The translations under genes were made by a program, and so were the position numbers. From NCBI RefSeq assembly GCF_007992075.1, contig NZ_BJZO01000015.1, positions 1 through 55,870 on the forward strand: 55,870 bases of DNA, in the 5' to 3' direction. Every line of letters starts with the position of its first letter. Position 1 is the first letter of the stretch. This document shows, in pieces, positions 17,769 through 26,038 of this stretch. This DNA comes from Pararhodospirillum oryzae. GTDB taxonomy: Bacteria; Pseudomonadota; Alphaproteobacteria; Rhodospirillales; Rhodospirillaceae. Below the pieces are notes generated by a model. The model worked only from the letters and a program-made list of their open reading frames with translations. It had not been told where the DNA came from and ran no database searches.

Positions 17769-18916
17769 GAGTCCTCCAGCGCGGCGAGTCCCCAGCCAAT
17801 GTTATGCACGGGGTAGCTGGTGATGTCCGTGATCTGCCGCCCCAACCAAGTCAAATGGGTGTTCAGGCGATCGGAATACCCCTGGGCGTCATACACCAGG
17901 GCCAGGGGGGCATTTTTGTCTCCGATCAACACATGATCATGCATGATCTCGGCCGAGGGAACCCCAAGACAGGTGAACGCGGTCATCTTCTTTCCTCTGG
18001 GAAGGGTCAGGGCCATGGAGCGGTGGGCGCCAATCCCCTCGACGCTCCCCCCGATGCGGGTGACCTGCTCGGTCACGGCCCCGGCCAGGGAGGCATGGCG
18101 CAGCGCCAGGCTGGCACTACGCAGGCTTTCGACCTTTAACCAGATTTTTTCGACGGTCGGGAGCGACAGTCTGCCATCCGGTTCGATTTCTTCAGCGTCC
18201 AGGTCGATCGAGTGGGCCAGGGCCGTGCGTCGATCCGCCAGCGAACCGGGCCATCCGAGGCGCAGGATCGAGACCTGCCGGGCCAGGGCGCGATGGAACT
18301 CCTGCCTTGTCCACGGGCTCCCAAAATACGTAGGCGTATGCAGCATGACGAGAACGTCGCAATCGCGCAGCCGGTGCCAAAGAGTTTCTTGAAAATCCTG
18401 ACCCGGAAGAATGTCGTGGGTATCCAGGAAAACGTCGAATTTGCGACTGCACAGATTTTCATACAGCTGAAGCGCGGCGAGTCCGGCTTCATTGCGTCGA
18501 TAACTGAGAAAAATCCGACGCTGGCGAGGCAACAGGCCCACGCATTCCAGAAGAGCCATCCCGAGGGGGACGTAGTCGGGGTCGGTTCCAAGGGCCATGC
18601 CGTTCAGATGGCGCAGGCTGGGGGGAATCTCGTCTTGGAAGGCGTCGAGGCGGGAAACCACGGGGATCATCGGAACGTACTGGCCGATGAGAGTGGAAAG
18701 AGCGGGGGAGTCCACCGCTCCCGGTGCGCCGAAATACAAGGCCGCCCTGGCCCGCGAGCCCGGGATTTTCAACAAGGCCTCAAGGGGGGCCACCTCGACG
18801 TCGCGGTCGAGTGCCAGCCCAAAGGAGGCCAGGGCCTGCGCCAGGGTGTTCCGCAGGGCCGTTTCCACGCCGGGCGGGATCGTTCCCAGGAAAGCCAGGG
18901 TATACAAGGCGGACAT
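17765..18916 (-). CDS. TIR-domain protein, candidate NAD+-processing enzyme
   Basis: This 383-residue protein has a central TIR domain (about 133-245). Strand A and the BB region read RRIFLSYRRNEAG. VFLDTHDILPGQDFQETLW follows, and the catalytic-glutamate motif is SPWTRQEF (E206, equivalent to the TIR NADase glutamate). Residues 1-130 form a separate Rossmann-like domain (AALYFGAPGAVDSPALSTL, MIPVVSRLDAFQ) that I cannot name. Residues 246-383 are another uncharacterised region. It is first in a two-gene operon with the SLOG protein. Bacterial TIRs consume NAD+ or turn it into cyclic signals, commonly in antiphage defence. The enzyme activity is inferred from the kept glutamate. Confidence 0.78.
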   Translation of the reverse strand: MSALYTLAFLGTIPPGVETALRNTLAQALASFGLALDRDVEVAPLEALLKIPGSRARAALYFGAPGAVDSPALSTLIGQYVPMIPVVSRLDAFQDEIPPSLRHLNGMALGTDPDYVPLGMALLECVGLLPRQRRIFLSYRRNEAGLAALQLYENLCSRKFDVFLDTHDILPGQDFQETLWHRLRDCDVLVMLHTPTYFGSPWTRQEFHRALARQVSILRLGWPGSLADRRTALAHSIDLDAEEIEPDGRLSLPTVEKIWLKVESLRSASLALRHASLAGAVTEQVTRIGGSVEGIGAHRSMALTLPRGKKMTAFTCLGVPSAEIMHDHVLIGDKNAPLALVYDAQGYSDRLNTHLTWLGRQITDITSYPVHNIGWGLAALEDS

Positions 18917-19260
18917 GGCGGTCTCTCGTGGATCAGGGGCGCGACGTTCCCGAAGCGGATCGGTGCCAACGCTCGAACCGCAAGGAGACAGGGCTGGCGA
19001 GGATCCGGCGCGGCCCTTGCCATTCCACCAGGGGCAGACGCGTTGGCGTCCCTGTTTTTATCTCGTTTTAAGTGTTTTATCCAGGCAAGGGTCTCCATGC
19101 CGGTCTTCAAGGGGCACTCCCGGACATCATGCCTCGTGGCGCGCGGACGGCCGGCGCGGGGGCAGGGGGGGGGACACGACACGGCGCAATGGCGTATGCT
19201 GCGTGGGCTCGTTGTCCGCGTTCGGGCACGGGCGCGGCTCACCTGAAGGGGAGGCTGGCC
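18917..19260. other. Divergent intergenic region, TIR operon and lipoprotein gene
   Basis: No gene is supported. An AT-rich patch at about 19050-19080 (TTTTATCTCGTTTTAAGTGTTTTAT region) is the best place for the minus-strand promoter of the TIR-SLOG pair. A GGGGAGG ribosome site at about 19247 belongs to the downstream lipoprotein gene. Confidence 0.35.
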
Positions 19261-19953
19261 ATGCCACCACGGTCTTTTTGTTCGCGATCCGGTGCCGGCC
19301 GGGGACACTCCCGGCGGGGCCTGGTGTTGCTGGCCCTGGGCACGGCCTTGGCCCTGGCGGCGTGCGCGGACAGCGAGGTCGCGCCGGGGCCGATCGAGGT
19401 CAGCCGTTCTCATGTGTTGCCGGCCACGCCGCCCCCCACCACGTTCGCCATCGTGCCCGCCAGCCAGGCCCAGGCCGCCGATCCGGCCTTCCGCGCCGCC
19501 GCCAATCTGGTTGCCGCGTACCTGGAGCGGCTGGGCCACCGGCGCACCGTGGGCGGAACGGCGGCGCATGCCGCGTGGCGGGTCGGGGTCGAGGCCACGA
19601 TGGGCGGGGGCGCGACGGCCGAGGCCGGGTTGATCTATGGCTTCAGCTGGCAGGCCCCGGGGCCGCAGGTGCTGGGCGGCGGTCACGCCCAGCAGGCGGC
19701 CGCGCCGGCCCCGGGCGGGGCGATCCCCAAAACCCTGGCCGTGACCATCACCGCCGACAACCGCACCGTCTACCAGGGCCGGGCCACGATGACCGATCCC
19801 TCCCCCGATCTGATGGGCGCGCTGGCGCCGCTGGCCCGGGCGCTTTTGGATACCTTCCCCGGGCCGGTCACGCCGTCCGCCGGAGCCGCTCCCCGGGGCG
19901 CGGCTTCCCCGGGCACGAGCCCGCCCGGCGCGTCGCTTTCCATCCGACGCTGA
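19261..19953 (+). CDS. Putative lipoprotein, DUF4136-like
   Basis: This predicted lipoprotein of 230 residues has a basic N-terminus, a hydrophobic stretch and the lipobox LALAAC (cysteine as first mature residue). The mature part (TFAIVPASQAQAADPAF, later ETFAR-like ends and beta-rich repeats) resembles DUF4136-type lipoproteins, but I cannot confirm that. The C-terminal 30 residues are Ala/Pro/Gly/Ser-rich and probably disordered. The ATG at 19261 follows GGGGAGG by about 9 nt; the longer frame from 19072 lacks a signal sequence. It precedes hpnN by about 120 bp in the same direction. Confidence 0.65.
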   Translation: MPPRSFCSRSGAGRGHSRRGLVLLALGTALALAACADSEVAPGPIEVSRSHVLPATPPPTTFAIVPASQAQAADPAFRAAANLVAAYLERLGHRRTVGGTAAHAAWRVGVEATMGGGATAEAGLIYGFSWQAPGPQVLGGGHAQQAAAPAPGGAIPKTLAVTITADNRTVYQGRATMTDPSPDLMGALAPLARALLDTFPGPVTPSAGAAPRGAASPGTSPPGASLSIRR

Positions 19954-20070
19954 GGTTTTTTCCGTATCCCGTGGGTGGTGAGAGCCCCCCTCCCTGGGCT
20001 ATAACCGGCGCTTTCGCGCGGGCCGTCCAGCCGGACGGGCCGCGTTGGTGCGTTCCCCTCGGAGATGCCC

Positions 20071-22785
20071 ATGAAGCCTTCCGCCGGTGTTGTTCCTCCG
20101 GTTTCCGGTTCCGTCGAGCCCGCCCCTGTTCCCCCTTCGCCTGCCGGCCCTTCCTCTCGCCTGGAACGCGCCCTGGTCCGGGCGTGCGTGGCGTGGATCG
20201 GGGCGGTGATGCGCCGGCCGCGCCTGGTCCTGGCGGGCCTGGTGGTCGTGATGGCGCTGTCGGGCGGGGCGATCGCCACCCACCTGGGCATTCGCACCGA
20301 TACCTCGGCCATGCTGTCGCCCGACCTGCCGTTTCAGCAGGATCTGGCCCGCTACAAGGCGGCGTTCCCGACCCAGGGCGACGAAATCCTGGTGGTGCTC
20401 GACAGCCTCGACCCCAACCGGATCGACACGGCCGCCCAGGATCTGGTCGCGGCCCTGGCCGGGCGCCCGGACGTGATCGCCAGCGTCCAGGACGTGGCCG
20501 GCCTGCCCTTCTTCCGGCAAAACGGCCTTCTCTACCTGCCGCTTGATCGCCTGGAAGCCCTTTCCGATTCGTTGATCCGGGCCCAGCCCCTGCTGGGCGG
20601 GCTGTGGCACGATCCCTCGCTGCGCGGGCTGGCCGATGCCCTGGATCTGGCCCTGGGGCCACAGGCGCAGGCCGCCGGCATGGCGCCACCCCAAATGCTG
20701 GCCCCGGTGCTCGATCGCCTGGCCGATGTCGTGCCCACGGCCGCCCAGGCGCAAGGTCCGGGCCTGGACTGGTCGAGTGTCCTGGCGGTGCGCGGGAACA
20801 CTGCCGGCACCCCGGGCCGGCGCCTGATCGTGGTGCGGCCGGTGCTTGATCACGGGTCGCTGTCGCCGGCCGGGCAGGCCATGGCGGCGGTGCGCGAGGC
20901 CGCCCGCGCCCAGGGACTGACCCCCGAGGCCGGCTTTCGCGTCCGTCTGACCGGGGGCGCCGCCCTGGCCCAGGAAGAGCTGGGCACGGTGCGCTCCAGC
21001 ATGGGCCTGGCCAACCTGGTGTCCCTGGGGGTCGTGGCCCTGCTTCTGGTCATCGGGCTGCGCTCGGGCGTGCTGATCGGCGCCACGTTGAGCGCCTTGC
21101 TCGCCGGGCTGGTGCTGACCGCCGGCTTCGCCGCCGTGGCCGTGGGCACGCTGAACCTGATTTCGGTGGCCTTTGCCGTGCTGTTCATCGGCCTGTCGGT
21201 GGATTTCGGCCTACATTACGGCCTGCGCTATCGGGAACTGGTCGCGGCCGGCACGGCCAACGCCCAGGCCCTGATCGAGGCCGCCCGGGGCACGGGGCCG
21301 TCGCTGGTGCTGTCGGCGCTGGCCGCCACCCTGGCCTTCCTGGCCTTCCTGCCCACCGACTACCTGGGGCTTGCCCAGTTGGGCCTGATCTCGGGGGCGG
21401 GCATGGGGATCGCGCTCCTCTTGAACCTGAGCGTGCTGCCGGCCTTCCTCACCTTGTGGCCGGCGCGGGTGCGGCCGCTGGGCGCCGGGCCCCTGGTCGG
21501 GCTGGGCCGCGTGCCCGAGCGCCATCCCCGGGTGGTGCTGGGGATCACCGCCGTGCTGGCGGGGCTGGCCGTGGGCGTGGCCTTGCATCTGCGCTTTGAT
21601 GCCGACCCCTTGAACCTGAAGGACCCGGCGACCGAATCGGTTTCCACCTTGTTCGATGTCATGGCCGAGCCCGGGGTGGACCCTTACGCCGTCAACGTGC
21701 TGGCCGCCGATCCGGCCGAGGCCCGGCGCCTGGGCGAGGCCCTGCGCGCCCTGCCCGAGGTCAAGGGCGTCGCCAGCCTGCCCGCGCTGATCCCCGCCGA
21801 CCAGGACGACAAGCAAGACGTGATCGCCGATCTGGCGGCGGTGCTGGGCCCGACCCTGGCCGGGCCCAGGGGACCGGCCCCCGACGGGGATGCCCTGGCC
21901 CAGGCCCGGGCCCGGCTGATCGCGCTGCTCACGCAAACCAGCGCGCGCGCCGACGCGGGCGCGGTGGGGGTGGCCGCCGGCCGCCTGGCCCAGGCCCTGG
22001 CCGCCCAGCCCGACGACCCCGCGACCCTCGCGCGGCTGGACCAGGGGCTGATGGGGGGGCTGGTGCCGGTGCTGGCCCGCCTGCGCGACGGGCTCGACGC
22101 CCGGCCGGTCGGGCTGGACGACGTCCCGGCGGTCTTGCGCCAGCGTTACGAGGGCGAGGGCGGCGTGCTGCGCCTGGAAGTGTTCCCGGCCGCCGACCTG
22201 CGCGACGCCAAGGCCCGCGCGGCCTTCGTGGACGCGGTGCGCGGCGTGGCGCCGCATGCCACCGGCGCGCCGATCACCATTGTCGAGGCGGCCGCCACCA
22301 TGCTTTCGGCCTTCACCGAGGCGGCGGTGATTGCCCTGGTGCTGGTCAGCGCGATGCTGCTGGCGATGGTGCCCCGTCTCAAGGCTCTTGTCCTGGTGTT
22401 CGCGCCCGTGCTGCTGGCCGGGGTGCTGACCGGGGCGGCGGCCGAGTTGCTGGGGCAGGCGCTGAACCTCGCCAACGTGATCGTGCTGCCCTTGCTGGTG
22501 GGGCTGGGGGTGGCGGGGGCCATCCACGTGGTGGGACGCGCGCGCGAGGCGGGCGCCATGACCCAGGTCCTGGAGTCCAGCACGCCCCGCGCCGTGGTGT
22601 TCAGCGCCCTGACCACCGTGGCGTCCTTTGGCTCGCTGGCCTTGTCGGCGCATCCGGGCACGGCCAGCATGGGCGTTTTGCTGACGCTCGCGCTGTCGTT
22701 CAGCCTGGTGTGCACGTTGGGGGTGTTGCCGGCGGTGATGGTGGCGTGGCCCGACCGGCCCCGGGCGCGCCGCCGCGAGACCTGA
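20071..22785 (+). CDS. hpnN: Hopanoid-associated RND/MMPL transporter HpnN
   Basis: This RND/MMPL-superfamily membrane protein of 904 residues has the two-fold arrangement of the family: an N-terminal helix, a large periplasmic loop, then a block of five or six helices, repeated once. LGIRTDTSAMLSPDLPFQQ after the first helix and VALLLVIGLRSGVLIG with FIGLSVDFGLHYGLRYREL are typical of HpnN, which moves hopanoids to the outer membrane in Rhodopseudomonas. I prefer the second ATG at 20071 because GGAG lies 6 nt upstream; an ATG at 20065 is too close to it. The nearby mlaC-like gene supports the hopanoid assignment. Confidence 0.82.
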   Translation: MKPSAGVVPPVSGSVEPAPVPPSPAGPSSRLERALVRACVAWIGAVMRRPRLVLAGLVVVMALSGGAIATHLGIRTDTSAMLSPDLPFQQDLARYKAAFPTQGDEILVVLDSLDPNRIDTAAQDLVAALAGRPDVIASVQDVAGLPFFRQNGLLYLPLDRLEALSDSLIRAQPLLGGLWHDPSLRGLADALDLALGPQAQAAGMAPPQMLAPVLDRLADVVPTAAQAQGPGLDWSSVLAVRGNTAGTPGRRLIVVRPVLDHGSLSPAGQAMAAVREAARAQGLTPEAGFRVRLTGGAALAQEELGTVRSSMGLANLVSLGVVALLLVIGLRSGVLIGATLSALLAGLVLTAGFAAVAVGTLNLISVAFAVLFIGLSVDFGLHYGLRYRELVAAGTANAQALIEAARGTGPSLVLSALAATLAFLAFLPTDYLGLAQLGLISGAGMGIALLLNLSVLPAFLTLWPARVRPLGAGPLVGLGRVPERHPRVVLGITAVLAGLAVGVALHLRFDADPLNLKDPATESVSTLFDVMAEPGVDPYAVNVLAADPAEARRLGEALRALPEVKGVASLPALIPADQDDKQDVIADLAAVLGPTLAGPRGPAPDGDALAQARARLIALLTQTSARADAGAVGVAAGRLAQALAAQPDDPATLARLDQGLMGGLVPVLARLRDGLDARPVGLDDVPAVLRQRYEGEGGVLRLEVFPAADLRDAKARAAFVDAVRGVAPHATGAPITIVEAAATMLSAFTEAAVIALVLVSAMLLAMVPRLKALVLVFAPVLLAGVLTGAAAELLGQALNLANVIVLPLLVGLGVAGAIHVVGRAREAGAMTQVLESSTPRAVVFSALTTVASFGSLALSAHPGTASMGVLLTLALSFSLVCTLGVLPAVMVAWPDRPRARRRET

Positions 22786-22801
22786 GCCGGTTCCTCGGGG
22801 G

Positions 22802-22829
22802 CGGGGGCAGGGGCGCGGCCCTGCCCCCG
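22802..22829. terminator. Terminator between convergent hpnN and mlaC-like genes
   Basis: CGGGGGCAGGG pairs perfectly over 11 bp with CCCTGCCCCCG around a 6-nt loop, between the two convergent stops. It probably serves both directions, though there is no clear T tract. Confidence 0.6.
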
Positions 22830-22834
22830 GGGGG

Positions 22835-23470
22835 TCATCGGGCGGGGGCCAGCAAGGTGGTGGCCTGGGTTTCCAGGGCCGCGCTGAGCGCGTCGAGGCC
22901 TCCCTGGGTCAAGGTGGCGGCGTATTCCGAACGGCGCACCGCAAGCTCGCTGATCGACCCTTGCATCAGAACATCAATCACCCGCGCGGGCTGATCCGGG
23001 GCGGTTTCCGTCACGTAGGTAAGCGCGATCGGCTCTCCGCTGGGCTGAACCAGGCGGGTTCGGACCAAGGTGGTCCCTTGCGGGCCGGGGTCGGTGCCCA
23101 GGGTTTCAAAGCGCTGTCCGGACCAGCCGGTGAAACGCGCCGCGTAGGTGGCGACGCTGAAGCGGGCGAAGGCTTCGATGTAGCGGGCCTGCTGCTCGGG
23201 GGAGGCCTCGCGGGCGGCGCGGCCGGCCACCACGCGGGCCATGCGCGCGAAGTCGAAGGTGGCGCGCACGGGGCCGTCCAGGCGGGCGCGCCGGCCCTCG
23301 GGCCCGAGGGCCTGGGCATCGCGCATGACCGAGAGCAAGGCGTCGTGGAAATGGCCAACCACCTCGGCCGGGGCGTTCTGGGCCCGCGCCGGGGAAGACA
23401 CGGCAAGAGCGGCAAGAACGACCGCGAGAAGGACGCCCGTCCAGAACGGGCAGGCAAGACGGCGGTTCAT
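22835..23470 (-). CDS. HpnM/MlaC-family periplasmic lipid-binding protein
   Basis: This 211-residue exported protein of the MlaC/Ttg2D family begins with a signal peptide (MNRRLACPFW, hydrophobic core, cleavage after SPARA). The mature part shows the family pattern: FDFARMARVVAGRAAREASPEQQARYIEAF, then ATYAARFTGWSG and a beta-rich lipid-binding half, RVIDVLMQGSISE. Such proteins shuttle phospholipids or hopanoids across the periplasm; HpnM is the hopanoid-cluster version. Location beside hpnN supports HpnM. The ATG at 23470 follows a GAAGGG site; the longer frame starts with TTG. Confidence 0.8.
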   Translation of the reverse strand: MNRRLACPFWTGVLLAVVLAALAVSSPARAQNAPAEVVGHFHDALLSVMRDAQALGPEGRRARLDGPVRATFDFARMARVVAGRAAREASPEQQARYIEAFARFSVATYAARFTGWSGQRFETLGTDPGPQGTTLVRTRLVQPSGEPIALTYVTETAPDQPARVIDVLMQGSISELAVRRSEYAATLTQGGLDALSAALETQATTLLAPAR

Positions 23471-23780
23471 GGGATGGAAACCCTTCGCGTGGAATAAAGA
23501 GACAAGACTCGCCAAAGTGAGCTTCGGGGGGCGTGTCCGTCACGGGGGCGGATATCGCGGCTTTTGCGCAACAGGGCGGTATTCCCGCCACACCGGCCCG
23601 GTATTCCGTATTGCCGGTCCGCGACGAAGCGCGTAAGACTCGCACGACTTCAGGGACACGGACAACCCGCTTCGCGGGGGGCGTGACGGGGGGTCTGGGG
23701 CTCGGTCACGGGGGGATTCCCTATCCCCCGCCCACGATCGGGCGGAGGACAGTGTTAACTCGACTGGACAGGGAAGTGTG
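23471..23780. other. Divergent promoter region of mlaC-like and mlaA genes
   Basis: No gene is seen. It holds GTTAAC at about 23755 and a small hairpin CCCGC-TTC-GCGGG at 23666-23678. The GGGAAG ribosome site for mlaA lies at about 23771. Confidence 0.35.
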
Positions 23781-24590
23781 ATGGCCAACTCGTTTTCCGA
23801 CTCCTTGCGTTCCTTTGGCGGCGTCGTCCGCGCGGGCACCATGGCCCTGGCCTTGTGCGCCGTCGCGGCGTGCGCCAGCACCGCGCCGGAAACCGGGGAC
23901 TCCCCCAAGACGACCGGTGAACTGGTCGCCGACCCCATGGAGCCGTGGAACCGCTACGTTTTCGCGGTCAACGACGTGGTGTACACCTTCATGCGCCCGT
24001 GGATCGCGCCGTACATGGTCCTGCCCGACGAGGGCAAGGAGGCCGTGGACAACCTGATTCATAATATCAAATCGCCGGTGATTTTGCTCAACGATCTGCT
24101 GCAAGGCGAGTTCGAGCGGGCATGGGTGACGACCGGGCGCTTCCTGATCAACACCACGGTGGGCCTTTTTGGCCTGTTCGACGTGGCCGAGGGCATGGGC
24201 ATGCCCAAGCATGACGAGGATTTCGGCCAGACCCTGGGCACATGGGGGCTGGGCGACGGTCCTTACATGGTGCTGCCGCTGCTGGGGCCGTCGAACCCGC
24301 GCGATGCCCTGGGCGCGGGCGTGGACATGGTGAGCCATCCCCTGTTCTGGGTCCCGGGGGGCGATACCGGCACGATGATTTCGGCCGGGCGCACCTATGG
24401 CAGCGCCGCGACCGAATACGGCGGGCATGTTTCCGAAATGGACGCGCTGCGCAAGACCTCGCTTGATTACTATGCCACCGTGCGCAGCCTGTATATCCAG
24501 ATGCGCCGGGCGCAGGTGCGCAACATCGATCCCAAGGCCGGCGAAGGCGCCGCCGTGGATTACTTCCCCGACGACGGCACGGCCCAGTAA
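23781..24590 (+). CDS. mlaA: MlaA/VacJ-family outer-membrane lipoprotein
   Basis: This 269-residue lipoprotein of the MlaA family sits in the outer membrane and helps remove misplaced phospholipids from the outer leaflet, passing them to MlaC. It has the lipobox VAAC (C31) and the defining motifs DPMEPWNRYVFAVNDVVY, LNDLLQGEF, GRFLINTTVGLFGLFDVA and TLGTWGLGDGPYMVLPLLGPS. I use ATG 23781 rather than the GTG three bases earlier, as GGGAAG lies 6 nt upstream. The mlaC-like gene divergent to it suggests linked function. The rest of an Mla transporter is not in this window. Confidence 0.92.
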   Translation: MANSFSDSLRSFGGVVRAGTMALALCAVAACASTAPETGDSPKTTGELVADPMEPWNRYVFAVNDVVYTFMRPWIAPYMVLPDEGKEAVDNLIHNIKSPVILLNDLLQGEFERAWVTTGRFLINTTVGLFGLFDVAEGMGMPKHDEDFGQTLGTWGLGDGPYMVLPLLGPSNPRDALGAGVDMVSHPLFWVPGGDTGTMISAGRTYGSAATEYGGHVSEMDALRKTSLDYYATVRSLYIQMRRAQVRNIDPKAGEGAAVDYFPDDGTAQ

Positions 24591-24605
24591 GCGGGCGTTT
24601 GAGTG

Positions 24606-24644
24606 TTCTTCAGGGAAACGTGGACACCGCTTTTCCCTGAAGAA
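24606..24644 (+). terminator. Perfect 13-bp inverted repeat after mlaA
   Basis: TTCTTCAGGGAAA and TTTCCCTGAAGAA form a perfect 13-bp stem around a 13-nt loop, 16 nt past the mlaA stop. No T tract follows. It may end or stabilise the mlaA transcript, or be a protein-binding dyad for the next gene. Confidence 0.5.
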
Positions 24645-24704
24645 GGATAGGGTTTGGTCAGGGCCCGGGCCGGGTGGTGTCCACTGGCATCGTCCCGCCC
24701 TGGC

Positions 24705-25415
24705 ATGAGCAAGCGTGCCTGGTCTTCCGACCGGCCTTTCCAAGCGGGTGTCGTGGTGCTTCCCGACGGTCTTTCCTTTCCCACCCTCATGGCTTTCGTG
24801 GCCGCCTCCGGCGTTTTGTTGATCACGCCGGGGCCCACGGTGCTGCTGGTCGCGAGCCATGCCCTGACCCGGGGCAGCCGCGCGGCCTTGTGGTCGGTGG
24901 CCGGCGTCGCCTTGGGGGATGCCACCGCCCTGGCCGCCTCGCTGGGAGGGCTGGGCGCCTTGCTCGCGGCGTCCGCCGCCTTGTTTTCCGCGGTCAAGCT
25001 GGCCGGAGCCGCCGTGTTGATTGGCCTGGGGCTGGGGTTGCTGCGTCATCCGCCCCGGGATCTGGCCTCTCGCGCCCCGGTTTCGTCCCGCCTGGGTGCT
25101 TGCGGGGGCGCTTCCGGGCTGTCCCTGGCCCGCGATGCCTGGCTCGTGACCAGCCTGAATCCCAAAAGTCTTCTTTTTTTCGTGGCCTTTGTCCCTCAGT
25201 TCATGTCCAAGGCCGCGCCACTGGCCCCGCAGGCGGTGACGTTGGGGGCCGTTTTCGTGACGATGGCGGCGTTGAATGCCCTGGGCTATGCCCTGCTCGC
25301 CGATCGTTTGGGGCGCGTGGGGTGTCTGGAACGCGGGCTTCGACTCGCGGGGCGCGCCGGGGGCGTGGGGCTGATCGGGGCCGGTGTGGCTACTATCGCG
25401 ATTGAGCGCCCGTAA
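24705..25415 (+). CDS. LysE/RhtB-family exporter
   Basis: This protein is predicted to be an inner-membrane amino-acid or small-metabolite exporter of the LysE superfamily, with about six hydrophobic helices. The family signature is visible: LITPGPTVLLVASHALTRGS, then VAGVALGDATALAASLGGLG and the second-half NPKSLLFFVAFVPQF. The start is uncertain: ATG 24705 gives an odd 15-residue lead, and a GTG at about 24753 would place the first helix close to the N-terminus as in relatives. The substrate cannot be assigned. Confidence 0.75.
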   Translation: MSKRAWSSDRPFQAGVVVLPDGLSFPTLMAFVAASGVLLITPGPTVLLVASHALTRGSRAALWSVAGVALGDATALAASLGGLGALLAASAALFSAVKLAGAAVLIGLGLGLLRHPPRDLASRAPVSSRLGACGGASGLSLARDAWLVTSLNPKSLLFFVAFVPQFMSKAAPLAPQAVTLGAVFVTMAALNALGYALLADRLGRVGCLERGLRLAGRAGGVGLIGAGVATIAIERP

Positions 25416-26038
25416 TTATCTCCCATAAAATGTGTTAACGGTTTTTCTTGACCCCGTCCGGTTTTTTTGCCGCGTGTGTGAGGACGCGTTTCCTGGATCG
25501 TCTCGAAACTGACGGTGTTTCAACGAGATGACCGTTTCTCCGGGGAAAACGGCCCGGATCAGCCTGTTGCTGATTGGCAACGGCGGCGGCAAACGGTATT
25601 GTCGCCCGCGCGCAGGGCATTGAGCTTCGCCCGGTCCGTCGCGACACTCCGGCCACCGCATCGGAATGCGGCGGGACCTCCCCCGTCCGGCGGGCCGGCT
25701 TGATCCGGACCCGACACCCGCGCCGGGGGCCTTGTGCCCCATTGAACCCGCCCTTGGGCGGCGACCGGTTTCACCCGCCCCAGGGGCGCGGCTCCGGTCC
25801 TTCACACCTCGACGTCCCGGCAGCGGGGCGTCGGTCAACCCCGACGAAAACGCATGAGGAACCGACCCGGCAAAGGCCCGGGATCTGAAGCAGAGCTTTT
25901 TTTGGTCGCGATGCCCAACGCGGGTATCCCGGCGGGAAAGCCAGTCGGACAGAAACGAAAGAGTCGTGTCGACCCCTGTTCCCCGGTCCTTCGTGGATCA
26001 ATCCCGGGACGGGCTGGCCGGCAGACGGGAGACAGCCG
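25416..26038. other. Intergenic region without convincing gene
   Basis: Several short open frames exist on both strands but none shows codon periodicity, a ribosome site or a recognisable family. T runs near 25440-25470 could end the exporter transcript. The last 100 bp, including GGGAGACAGCCG just before the next ATG, should hold the promoter and ribosome site of the SleB-type gene. Confidence 0.35.

Noticed and set aside
25416-25838. Proposed frame after the LysE-family gene
   Set aside because: No ribosome site, no homology, and competing frames on both strands; the region reads as noncoding.
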